Counted from the first letter of the stretch, positions 1 through 6,244 are shown. The stretch is 6,907 nt of DNA from Bacteroidales bacterium (GCA_012514255.1 JAAZAP010000269.1:1-6907), one strand, 5' to 3'. Notes: a model not told the origin generated them from the sequence alone. Made by a program: numbers and translations.

Positions 1-66
1 AGCTATCACGGTCAGGCTCCTGGTCCTGTTCCTCCAGACATTCTTCCATGCAATGGATGTTATCAT
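1..66 (-). CDS. Second FtsX-like ABC transporter permease, N-terminal fragment
   Basis: Reading the minus strand from an ATG at 66-64 gives 22 codons that run off the left edge. The peptide begins MITSIAWKNVWRNRTRSL. This closely parallels the start of the neighbouring permease (LAWRNLWRNKRRTLI): a short amphipathic cytoplasmic leader with W-R/K-N-x-W-R-N, then basic residues just before the first membrane helix. That pattern is typical of FtsX/MacB/LolE-type permeases. The ATG lies 12 bp after the stop codon of the upstream permease, so the two are very likely co-transcribed and may form a heterodimeric permease pair. No Shine-Dalgarno is visible, as is usual in Bacteroidota. Only the first few percent of the protein is present, so the family call rests on this N-terminal motif and the context. 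Confidence 0.75.
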   Translation of the reverse strand, partial: MITSIAWKNVWRNRTRSLTVIA

Positions 67-78
67 CGTAGTGTTCTG

Positions 79-1494
79 TTAGGCTCTGAGAGCATTTATA
101 ATGTTCAATTTGAATATCCTCCGCACGCTGAAGCTGATGGCTACCAGCAGTATCAGCAGCACAACCACCGCCTGCCACAGGTAATATGTATCGGGAGGCA
201 GCATCGGCATCACCGGTTCAAAGCCATACTCCTCCCACATTCTTGCCATCTCCCCGGTAAAGCGGAGAGGTCTGGCATAGCCCAGAAAGACGATGGGCAG
301 TGATGCCGCCACGCCTGCCACCAAACCAAGCAATCCAATGAAGAGCATCTCCATGCCTATTATGCCGGCCAGCTTGTGCTTCTGCATGCCTATTGAGACC
401 AGCATGCCAAACTCCCGTCTCCTTTCCGCCATCATCATGAGTACGGTACCGAAGACGCCAAAAGCAATGACAAGGTAGAGAATGCCTATCATTATTGCCC
501 CGCTCTTGTTGTCAGCCTCCATCTGGTTCAGCAGGAGGGCATTTATCTCCTTCCAGTTGCGTATTGCCAGCCCGTCATTGCAGGAGGCGGCCAGCCTCTG
601 TTGCGTCAGTAGAAGCTCTTTGTCATCCGTTTCGCTTATGCTTATGATGGCCGAAGTAACCATATCGGGTGCGTCATATAGATACTGTGCATCTGCCAGT
701 GTGATATAAGTGAAAGCATTGTCTATATCCGGGTTTGCCATGTTCACTATTCCCTTTATCACAAACAGTCCGGCTGCGGAGACGCCGTGGTAACCCTGCC
801 CCACTATCACCAGTGTGTCACCAACATCGGCACCCAGATAACGAGACAGTCCGTATCCAATAACAGCCCTGCCAGAATCTGCTGAAGTGAGGTAGCGGTT
901 CTCCAGTGAAGCATGCTTCCTGAAGAGAGGCATCACTGTTGCTGTATCATCATCACTTATGCCCAGGTCAGAGATGAGTCCCTTTTCATCGGTCCAGGCC
1001 TCACCGTCAAATACATCGAGCAGCTTTGCAGTGCGGCCTGGCAGGTCTTCTGCCTTAAGGGCTTCGGTTGCATCAGGTGTAAGGCGGTACTTTATGAGCC
1101 GGTTCCTGATGTTCAGCGCCTTATGCTCATTGTCCGGATCCATCCCTATCACCATCACACCCTGGGTGCGGTTTCCCGCGGCTGCAAGTGCGAACGATTC
1201 CAGCTTCGGGATAACCCCCGTGACATTGGGGTCAGCCTCAATGATGTCAGTAAGCGACTGCTCAAGCACAAATCCGTTGTCAAGAGATGATTCATCAAGG
1301 TAGTCAGTGTGCTGAAGCTGCAGGTAGCCGGAGTAGGATTCAATCATATCCCTGTACATCTTTTGGTATGCCCCCAGCTGAAACGACCTCATTAACAGTG
1401 CAAAGAACACTGCAAAGAATACTGAGGCTGCCGTGATGAGGGTCCTCCTTTTGTTTCGCCACAGATTTCTCCAGGCAAGCTGATGGTTTTTCAT
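79..1494 (-). CDS. FtsX/MacB-type ABC transporter permease (471 aa)
   Basis: This is an inner-membrane permease subunit of an ABC exporter of the FtsX/LolE/MacB group (periplasmic MacB-type domain plus FtsX domain). Helix 1 is at about residues 18-37, after the leader LAWRNLWRNKRRT. A large extracytoplasmic domain (about 38-330) follows, then three C-terminal helices at about 331-355, 376-406 and 437-457. The cytoplasmic loop after helix 2 carries the family hallmark ERRREFGMLVSIGM (357-370), the likely contact with the ATPase. This 1+3 helix layout and the length fit the family. The start at 1494-1492 places the basic leader directly before helix 1. It follows the LolA-like gene after 109 bp and precedes a paralogous permease by 12 bp. 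By family knowledge such proteins are mechanotransmitters moving lipoproteins, lipids or small molecules across the periplasm. The substrate here cannot be read from sequence. Confidence 0.93.
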   Translation of the reverse strand: MKNHQLAWRNLWRNKRRTLITAASVFFAVFFALLMRSFQLGAYQKMYRDMIESYSGYLQLQHTDYLDESSLDNGFVLEQSLTDIIEADPNVTGVIPKLESFALAAAGNRTQGVMVIGMDPDNEHKALNIRNRLIKYRLTPDATEALKAEDLPGRTAKLLDVFDGEAWTDEKGLISDLGISDDDTATVMPLFRKHASLENRYLTSADSGRAVIGYGLSRYLGADVGDTLVIVGQGYHGVSAAGLFVIKGIVNMANPDIDNAFTYITLADAQYLYDAPDMVTSAIISISETDDKELLLTQQRLAASCNDGLAIRNWKEINALLLNQMEADNKSGAIMIGILYLVIAFGVFGTVLMMMAERRREFGMLVSIGMQKHKLAGIIGMEMLFIGLLGLVAGVAASLPIVFLGYARPLRFTGEMARMWEEYGFEPVMPMLPPDTYYLWQAVVVLLILLVAISFSVRRIFKLNIINALRA

Positions 1495-1603
1495 TATTTT
1501 CTGTTTATTTCATTGGCCTGATGTATCTTACATAAATCTCAATCATATCTTTCTGCGAGTTACTGCTTAACTAAGTTTCATTTTAATGGGTATCTGACTG
1601 ACA

Positions 1604-2395
1604 CTATCTGATGGTCTTCATATTCTGCTGTGAGAAGAAGCTCTCCTTAATACTTACATTGAATTTTACCTCTGTTATTTTAAGGATGGTCCTGCGGCCA
1701 GGCTCCTCGGCGGGGACCAGCTCAATAACCGTGGGGATGAACCTTCCGTCCATTGTCTTCAGCTCCGTGCCCCGCTCGGTTCTGACCAGGTAACCGTCCT
1801 CATCATAGAGCTCAGCTTTCAGGACAATAAACTCATTCCTGTCAACCCACCACAGCTGGTGGCTCCAGAGAACGTCGGCATCTTCCTTTGCCGTCAGCCT
1901 GATCTTATGGCACATGCGGCCGTCGATCTCCTCCTCTCCCTCGAAGGTGTGGGTGTAATCTTCTACCACTGATGATTCCCTCAGGATGTCATCATTGGTG
2001 TAGTCTGATCCCATCCAGCCCTGTGACATCATTGAGGGAGGAAGCTTGATAAGCCTGTTGATGGCGGGATTCCAGCTCCACATCTCCGTGCCCCGCTTGA
2101 GGAAGGTCTGTCCCTTTTCGCGTGCCGGCGCTGTGATGAGCGTAAGTGCATAGTCATCTTCCAGCGCCCACGATTTGAACTCTATCGTGCGCTGCCATGA
2201 TGGCCGCACGATGGTCATGCTCATGACGCTGTAGCCTGAGAGCTCACCGTTGAATTTCTCGTCGGTTTTTTTGATTACCTCTTTGGCGCTCAGCTGCTGT
2301 GCCGCTGCCGGCCCGCCTGCCTGCAGCAGGAGTAGAAGTGTGATGACTGCGATTATCTGACCTGTTGTTCGTTTCATCATTTTAAAAATTTTCAT
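1604..2395 (-). CDS. Outer membrane lipoprotein-sorting protein, LolA-like (secreted)
   Basis: The protein has 263 aa from the chosen ATG at 2395-2393. The frame is open to an ATG at 2461, but that adds 22 polar residues before the signal peptide, so the later ATG (or one at 2380) is preferred. Residues 1-33 form a signal peptide: basic MKIFKMMKR start, hydrophobic IIAVITLLLLL core, and a signal peptidase I site after GGPAAA. No lipobox Cys is seen, so the product should be soluble in the periplasm. The mature part looks like the LolA-like family annotated as outer membrane lipoprotein-sorting protein: a beta-rich fold, a WSWNPAINRLIKLP stretch, and the characteristic WMGSDYTNDDILRESS segment. 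LolA-type folds carry lipids or lipoproteins in a hydrophobic half-barrel. Lying between a TetR gene and FtsX permeases, it is probably the periplasmic carrier of this ABC system. The cargo is unknown. Confidence 0.88.
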   Translation of the reverse strand: MKIFKMMKRTTGQIIAVITLLLLLQAGGPAAAQQLSAKEVIKKTDEKFNGELSGYSVMSMTIVRPSWQRTIEFKSWALEDDYALTLITAPAREKGQTFLKRGTEMWSWNPAINRLIKLPPSMMSQGWMGSDYTNDDILRESSVVEDYTHTFEGEEEIDGRMCHKIRLTAKEDADVLWSHQLWWVDRNEFIVLKAELYDEDGYLVRTERGTELKTMDGRFIPTVIELVPAEEPGRRTILKITEVKFNVSIKESFFSQQNMKTIR

Positions 2396-2468
2396 TTGTT
2401 TATCTGGAGCTCCATGTTGTTTGCAGTCACTTCCCGGCAGGGAGAGATTGCTGCTGATCATGCAAGCT

Positions 2469-3101
2469 TCATTTATATCTCTTTATAAGTGCATCCGTGA
2501 CCTTTTCAAAGTATTCTCCCTGGTATTGTTCTTCTGAGAAAATGGATGTGATGGCAAAACCCTTTATGGCATTGATGAACATGAGCAGGTCGGTCATCGG
2601 GTCATAGTCCGGGGCGGCATTCTCTCCCTTCTTCCGGAAGTATTCAACCAGGAGGCTCATCATGTTTTCGGTGTATTCCCTGAAGGGCTGCCCTGATATT
2701 GATAATGACCCTGACTCCTTCCCGAATAGTTTCTCATAGACTCCCGGCTGCATCATAATCCTGAAGAGCAGCTTCCAGAACTGTTTCTTCTCATGGAGGA
2801 TTTTGAACACCTTACGGATAAACAGCTCGAATTCTTCCGGAGTAAGCTGGCTGTCGTGATCGGGATTGAAATAACCGTATATCTCGGTCACCGACCTGTC
2901 CATGATAGCCGTAAGCAGGTACTCCTTGCTTTTAAAGTAGTTGTACATGAGGCCCTTTGATATGCCTGCATGCTTTGCAATATGGTTTATTGTCGTTGCC
3001 TGGAAACCCTGGTTGGAGAAATGTTCCAGTGCTGTGTCCATGATGAGGTTTTTCTTCTCTTCCCTCATCATCTCAAACTGATCCGGAGTTCTTGGTGACA
3101 T
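2469..3101 (-). CDS. TetR/AcrR-family transcriptional regulator (210 aa)
   Basis: From ATG 3101-3099 the product is 210 aa, a normal TetR length. The N-terminal DNA-binding domain is clear: KKNLIMDTALEHFSNQGF (about 16-33), then the helix-turn-helix and following helix, ATTINHIAKHAGISKGLMYNYFKSKEYLL (about 35-63, split here as ATTINHIAKHAGISK and GLMYNYFKSKEYLL). The rest is a helical ligand-binding and dimerisation domain with no recognised ligand signature. The frame is open further upstream to a TTG at 3209, but the extra 36 residues would be encoded by a region holding an operator-like palindrome and a hairpin. They also lack TetR-like sequence, so the shorter start is chosen. The next gene is the LolA-like protein, 73 bp downstream on the same strand. 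The likely role is autoregulated control of the export operon in response to a small or lipidic ligand, which is inference from family and context. Confidence 0.92.
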   Translation of the reverse strand: MSPRTPDQFEMMREEKKNLIMDTALEHFSNQGFQATTINHIAKHAGISKGLMYNYFKSKEYLLTAIMDRSVTEIYGYFNPDHDSQLTPEEFELFIRKVFKILHEKKQFWKLLFRIMMQPGVYEKLFGKESGSLSISGQPFREYTENMMSLLVEYFRKKGENAAPDYDPMTDLLMFINAIKGFAITSIFSEEQYQGEYFEKVTDALIKRYK

Positions 3102-3130
3102 GCCTGTGCTTTTTTTGAATGACCGGTTAA

Positions 3131-3138
3131 CCAATATA
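3131..3138 (-). promoter_or_regulatory. Possible -7 box for the TetR operon (TATATTGG)
   Basis: On the minus strand TATATTGG differs by one base from the Bacteroidota -7 consensus TAnnTTTG. It would start transcription near 3124, leaving a leader of about 20 nt before ATG 3101, similar to the leaders inferred for the two ATPase genes. A competing candidate, AACATTTG at 3207-3214 (minus), also has one mismatch and would give a leader of about 100 nt containing the palindrome and hairpin. Neither has a convincing -33 element. Confidence 0.3.
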
Positions 3139-3147
3139 TTCCCCCAT

Positions 3148-3175
3148 AAAAAACCGTTTTTATGACTGAACGGTT
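3148..3175 (-). terminator. Terminator-like hairpin downstream of the minus-strand AAA gene
   Basis: Read on minus, AACCGTT (3175-3169), a 10-nt loop and AACGGTT (3158-3152) form a perfect 7-bp stem followed by a further TTTT (3151-3148). With the two Ts ending the stem the run is six Ts. It sits about 77 nt past the stop of the DUF4143 ATPase gene, so it could end that transcript and insulate the TetR operon. The stem has only three G-C pairs and would be weak. One arm is shared with the operator palindrome. Confidence 0.35.
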
Positions 3176-3180
3176 GGTCA
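3163..3180. promoter_or_regulatory. TetR-type operator palindrome
   Basis: The 18-bp sequence TGACTGAACGGTTGGTCA is an imperfect palindrome. Twelve of 18 positions are strictly symmetric, and the rest alternate as purine/pyrimidine or M/K partners, so the site can be written TGACYRAMCGKTYRGTCA. TGAC...GTCA half-sites around a central CG are a common shape for TetR/AcrR operators. It lies 62 bp upstream of the chosen TetR start, the expected place for an autoregulatory site. A weaker half-site (CGGTCA on minus) is seen at 3121-3126. Binding by this regulator is inferred, not shown. Confidence 0.6.
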
Positions 3181-3252
3181 AAGATAAGTTCTGTTTTCAT
3201 AAAAAGCAAATGTTTTTATGAAATTTTCTTCATGCCTTTAATGAAACCCGAA

Positions 3253-4404
3253 TTATAAAACCCTTAACCTTTCAATCAGTTCATTAACAGATACCACCTC
3301 GACACCTTTGGCCATTGGCCATCCTCTGTTCACTGGTGCAACAACAAAAACATGATCCGGCTTTATGTTCTCAATTGCGGAATAGTTACCTCTTGTCAGT
3401 GTTGGGGAAAGGGTAGCCTTGCACTCAATGGCTATTTGTTTATTGTTTATCTCTGTTACAAAATCGATTTCAGCCCCGTTACTGGTTCTGAAGAAATAAC
3501 AATTTGTTTCCCTGAAGTTCCCTTTCAGATTAACGAGCACCAAAGCCTCCCAGAGAGAGCCAAAAACCGGGTGACCGGAGATCTGATCAAAGCCCGAAAG
3601 TTGAAGTAGCCTGGTTGTCAGACCATTGTCTGTAATATAAACTTTTGGGGCTTTGAGAATACGCTTTCCGAAATTTTTGTAGTACGGTGGAACAATCTCC
3701 AGCATATATGTTCCTTCAAGGAGATCAACATAGTTTTTGACTGTTGTATTGCTTACTCCCAGTGAATTCCCAAGTGAAGAGTAATTAACTGTTTGTCCGT
3801 TATTATGTGCCAGCATCTGCCACAATCTTCTCATTGCTGATGGTGCGATCCCTGCCCAGAATAAAAGATCGCGTTCAATGAAGGTTGTGATAAAATCATC
3901 TATCCAGGCGGCGGATATCTTATCATTTTTATTAAGTAAGCTCCTGGGAAAACCACCTCTCAGCATGTAGGTCTCCAGATTGTAATCCATGGAAATCTCA
4001 TTCCACAGTAAAGGAGTAAGCTTGCGGTATGAAATTCTTCCGGCCAATGATTCAGACGACTGTTTTAAAAGGTCAGGTGAAGCTGAGCCCAGGATCAGGA
4101 ATTTGCCATTCTGTTGCCATTCGTCGGCAAGGCTTCTTATAAGGGGGAACAGATCAGGCTTTCTCTGGATCTCATCCAGAATAACCAGATTATTCTTCTG
4201 GGATGAGAGATACCATTCAGGGTTATCAAGTTTAGCCAGATCAGAGGGCTTTTCAAGATCCAGGAAAACAGAATTATCCATTTCACCCGTAATGTGCCTT
4301 GCAAGGGTCGATTTTCCGCATTGTCTCGGACCAATTATTGCTGTCACAGGCACGTTCTCAAGTGAGAGTCTGATTTCACTTTCAATCGATCTTTTTATAT
4401 ACAT
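3253..4404 (-). CDS. AAA ATPase with DUF4143 domain (383 aa)
   Basis: This is an AAA_14-type P-loop ATPase fused to a DUF4143 C-terminal domain. The Walker A motif is GPRQCGKST (25-33). Walker B is LVILDEIQ (73-80), a sensor-like LGSASP follows (105-110), and a conserved Arg sits in SLAGRI (119-124). The family signature LRGGFP is at 148-153 and FIERDL at 175-180. A winged-helix-like segment spans about 204-241. The C-terminal part has Glu in SLWEALV (283-289), then AEIDFV (311-316) and AIECKA (325-330). These form the E...D...ExK pattern of the PD-(D/E)XK nuclease clan, to which DUF4143 belongs. All expected catalytic residues look present. Cellular function of the family is not established; it is often multiplied in Bacteroidota and archaea. 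The start ATG 4404-4402 lies 19 nt after a perfect TAnnTTTG box. It is divergent from a related ATPase gene. Confidence 0.93.
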   Translation of the reverse strand: MYIKRSIESEIRLSLENVPVTAIIGPRQCGKSTLARHITGEMDNSVFLDLEKPSDLAKLDNPEWYLSSQKNNLVILDEIQRKPDLFPLIRSLADEWQQNGKFLILGSASPDLLKQSSESLAGRISYRKLTPLLWNEISMDYNLETYMLRGGFPRSLLNKNDKISAAWIDDFITTFIERDLLFWAGIAPSAMRRLWQMLAHNNGQTVNYSSLGNSLGVSNTTVKNYVDLLEGTYMLEIVPPYYKNFGKRILKAPKVYITDNGLTTRLLQLSGFDQISGHPVFGSLWEALVLVNLKGNFRETNCYFFRTSNGAEIDFVTEINNKQIAIECKATLSPTLTRGNYSAIENIKPDHVFVVAPVNRGWPMAKGVEVVSVNELIERLRVL

Positions 4405-4423
4405 AACAATTTATCTATCCATG

Positions 4424-4431
4424 CAAACTTA
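4424..4431 (-). promoter_or_regulatory. -7 promoter box of the minus-strand ATPase gene
   Basis: On minus the sequence TAAGTTTG matches the Bacteroidota -7 consensus TAnnTTTG exactly. It ends 19 nt before the start codon at 4404, implying a leader of only about 13 nt. No clear TTG-type -33 element is seen. The dyad at 4451-4467 lies where that element would be. Confidence 0.6.
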
Positions 4432-4450
4432 AATCATATATTTTAATTTA

Positions 4451-4467
4451 CATTGTTAATTACAATG
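4451..4467. promoter_or_regulatory. Dyad CATTGT-N5-ACAATG, possible operator
   Basis: A perfect 6-bp inverted repeat, CATTGT and ACAATG, separated by TAATT, is centred at 4459. It lies about 20 bp upstream of the -7 box of the minus-strand ATPase gene, over its expected -33 region. A binding protein there could block or activate that promoter. The flanks are also roughly symmetric but A/T-rich, so chance occurrence is quite possible. Confidence 0.3.
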
Positions 4468-4608
4468 AATTTAATTATTGGCTTATTCAGTAATCCGGTA
4501 TTAAGTTAGTAGCACTTCAACAGTCAACAATGAACTTAGGTGAAGCGAATGACAGCAAAGCCAAATGACAGCCATTATACTAATAAGAGCGATCCTGATA
4601 TTCTTTTG

Positions 4609-4625
4609 GTTTTCCAATAGTATTT
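4609..4625 (+). repeat. 17-bp direct repeat, copy 1
   Basis: GTTTTCCAATAGTATTT occurs here and again, identically, at 4674-4690. The match is exactly 17 bp, since the flanking bases differ on both sides. The copies are offset by 65 bp, roughly six helical turns, so both would face a similar side of the helix. No third copy was noticed elsewhere in the window. Confidence 0.9.
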
Positions 4626-4673
4626 GATAACATTAAATGCCATTCCCCAATTGTTTTTTAATATACATCTTCT

Positions 4674-4690
4674 GTTTTCCAATAGTATTT
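4674..4690 (+). repeat. 17-bp direct repeat, copy 2, inside the plus-strand promoter
   Basis: This second perfect copy of GTTTTCCAATAGTATTT ends 2 bp before the -7 box TATCTTTG of the plus-strand ATPase gene. It therefore fills the spacer and -33 region of that promoter. The position is what an operator bound by a repressor or activator would have. The bound protein is unknown. Confidence 0.9.
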
Positions 4691-4692
4691 AC

Positions 4693-4700
4693 TATCTTTG
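4693..4700 (+). promoter_or_regulatory. -7 promoter box of the plus-strand ATPase gene
   Basis: TATCTTTG matches the Bacteroidota -7 consensus TAnnTTTG exactly. It ends 20 nt before ATG 4721, implying a leader of about 14 nt. This mirrors the spacing of the divergent gene. The -33 region (around 4672-4676) has only a weak TGTT match and is occupied by the 17-bp repeat. Confidence 0.6.
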
Positions 4701-4720
4701 CGGTTATATAATATACAAAG

Positions 4721-6085
4721 ATGGACCGGTTAATTGAAGAATACCTCGCTGAATGGAAGGATAGTCTGAACAGAAAACCGCTGATAATCAGAGGTGCCCG
4801 TCAGGTTGGCAAGACATACGCCATTGAAAAATTTGCCGAAAAGAACTACAGGCGCCTCCTGAAAGTGAATCTCGAGCAGGACCGCAACATACATTCTGTA
4901 TTTGAAAGCATGCAGCCCGACCAGATAATAAATGAATTATCATTACTCTATAAGGTTCCTGCCGAAGATGAAAACACTCTGTTCTTCATTGATGAAATAC
5001 AAGTTTGCCCAAAGGCTATCGCATCTCTGCGCTATTTTTACGAACAAAGGCCGGGACTTCATGTCATTTGTGCAGGTTCCCTGTTAGACCATACCCTTAA
5101 CGAGATACAGTATTCAATGCCGGTAGGCAGGATTGACTTCGCCTATATGTACCCGTTAACCTTTTCTGAGTTCCTGGTTGCGATAGGCGAACATGGACTT
5201 GTACAGTTCATAAACGGCTTTTCCCTGGAGGGATCTTTCAGTGAAGCGGTCCACAACAGGATCCTGGAGTTGCTGCGGTTGTATTTCTTTATAGGGGGAA
5301 TGCCCGAAGCAGTCGATTACTATGTTAAAACGAAAGAGCTGTCAGGCATTGAAAAGATCCACTCCAATCTGATTACTTCCATCGAATATGACTTTGCAAA
5401 GTATGGAACACGCAAACAGCAGGAGCATCTGAAGGATGTTCTGCACTATGTGACAAACAACGTCGGTAAAAAGGTGAAATATGTGAATGTAAACCGGAAT
5501 GCGCCTTCAAGTCTGCTGAAAGATGCTTTTCTGAAACTGGAAATGAGCAGGATAGTTCACCTTGTAAGGCATACCCGATCAACCGGCATACCCCTTTCAC
5601 AGATGCAGGATAATGATGTATTCAAACCGGTATTTTTCGATATCGGGGTGTTGAATCATATAGCCGGAATCAGGCTCATGGATATTGATAACCTGGTTAC
5701 AGCTTTCGAGGGTGCTCTTGCAGAGCAGTTTGTCTTTCAGGAGTTAATGGCATCCGGTGAACCTTACATCGAACAAAAACTGTTCTACTGGATACGTGAG
5801 GCAAAAAATTCAAATGCGGAGATTGATTGCCTTTACCAGATTGGCAATAGCATTTACCCTATTGAGATAAAGGCTGGGAAACGGGGCAAACTAAAATCAC
5901 TGCATGTCTTTCTGGCGGAAAAAAACAAGGAGACCGGCATCCGGTTCAATACAGATATCCCATCGGTTGGCAGGGGATTCACTGCCAGGGTCAATTTACC
6001 TGACCGGGAGGAAATTACCTACAATCTGGTTTCACTCCCACTTTACCTTGCCTGCAGACTGGGAAGTATGGTTATCCGGTTGTAA
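4721..6085 (+). CDS. AAA ATPase with DUF4143 domain (454 aa)
   Basis: This AAA_14 + DUF4143 protein belongs to a longer subfamily than its divergent neighbour. Walker A is GARQVGKTY (25-33), Walker B LFFIDEIQ (87-94), and a sensor-like CAGS lies at 117-120. A conserved Arg is in MPVGRID (133-139), with the family signature IGGMPEAV at 191-198 and IEYDFAKYG at 221-229. The C-terminal domain has Glu in GALAEQFV (331-338), AEIDCL (366-371) and PIEIKAG (380-386). This is the E...D...ExK core of the PD-(D/E)XK clan. The ending (SLPLYLACRL, 438-447) is usual for the family, so the gene appears complete. No Shine-Dalgarno is present; the start is supported by the P-loop distance and the promoter 20 nt upstream. 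Function is unknown. It is a paralogue of, but clearly diverged from, the minus-strand ATPase, and the two are transcribed apart from a common region. Confidence 0.93.
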   Translation: MDRLIEEYLAEWKDSLNRKPLIIRGARQVGKTYAIEKFAEKNYRRLLKVNLEQDRNIHSVFESMQPDQIINELSLLYKVPAEDENTLFFIDEIQVCPKAIASLRYFYEQRPGLHVICAGSLLDHTLNEIQYSMPVGRIDFAYMYPLTFSEFLVAIGEHGLVQFINGFSLEGSFSEAVHNRILELLRLYFFIGGMPEAVDYYVKTKELSGIEKIHSNLITSIEYDFAKYGTRKQQEHLKDVLHYVTNNVGKKVKYVNVNRNAPSSLLKDAFLKLEMSRIVHLVRHTRSTGIPLSQMQDNDVFKPVFFDIGVLNHIAGIRLMDIDNLVTAFEGALAEQFVFQELMASGEPYIEQKLFYWIREAKNSNAEIDCLYQIGNSIYPIEIKAGKRGKLKSLHVFLAEKNKETGIRFNTDIPSVGRGFTARVNLPDREEITYNLVSLPLYLACRLGSMVIRL

Positions 6086-6244
6086 GGAAGTAGCAGACTC
6101 TCCTGAATTTCAGCCCAGTTTCAAGGGGTAAGCTCCACCAAATGACGGCCGACGCCAGGAGGCCCAATGACAATAAATGACGCACGCGGTGCAAATGAAG
6201 CGCCCCTCGTTGCGGGGTAAACTCCCGGCGAATGAACCACCTGT
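6086..6244. other. Non-coding stretch with scattered AATGA motifs
   Basis: No gene is supported here. AATGA followed by C or A occurs five times (starting at 6141, 6166, 6176, 6194 and 6231), several in the form cAATGACggc or aAATGACgc. These resemble the two copies upstream of the plus-strand ATPase. A small CCCC-TCGTTGC-GGGG hairpin lies at 6203-6217 with no T-run, so it is not a convincing terminator. Confidence 0.5.

Larger units (their letters stand above)
4405..4720. other. Divergent intergenic region between two DUF4143 ATPase genes
   Basis: These 316 bp are A/T-rich and contain no convincing gene. They hold one -7 box facing each way, a dyad near the minus-strand promoter (4451-4467), a 17-bp perfect direct repeat near the plus-strand promoter, and two gAATGACAGC/aAATGACAGC copies at 4547-4556 and 4563-4572. 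A 12-codon ATG frame at 4530-4568 was judged too short to support. Confidence 0.8.

Noticed and set aside
913..1290. Open frame of 125 codons on plus, inside the permease gene
   Set aside because: It lies opposite a well-supported membrane protein, has no recognisable domain, and its protein is Cys/His/Arg-rich as expected of an antisense frame. The same applies to the plus frames at 293-478, 482-709 and 959-1303 and the minus frame at 1155-1343.
1591..1613. TATCTGA direct repeat at the end of the LolA-like gene
   Set aside because: The unit is 7 bp and one copy overlaps coding sequence at the stop codon; this is within chance expectation.
1611..1793. Short plus-strand open frame inside the LolA-like gene
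   Set aside because: It is antisense to a gene with a clear signal peptide and family motifs, and shows no coding character of its own.
2396..2461. N-terminal extension of the LolA-like protein to ATG 2461
   Set aside because: It would put 22 polar residues before a standard signal peptide; the ATG at 2395 gives a normal secreted protein.
3989..4432. 147-codon plus-strand open frame overlapping the start and promoter of the minus-strand ATPase
   Set aside because: It is the complement of the conserved P-loop region; a shadow explains it. The plus frame at 3352-3609 and minus frame at 4137-4334 are rejected for the same reason.
4530..4568. 12-codon ATG frame in the divergent intergenic region
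   Set aside because: It is too short, has no supporting promoter or leader signal, and is made partly of the AATGAC motifs.
5373..5600. Minus-strand 75-codon frame, and plus-strand frame 5904-6131, overlapping the 454-aa ATPase
   Set aside because: Both overlap conserved parts of a complete family member; no start signal or domain supports them.
6203..6217. CCCC-TCGTTGC-GGGG hairpin as terminator
   Set aside because: The stem has only four G-C pairs plus a wobble, and no T-run follows on either strand.
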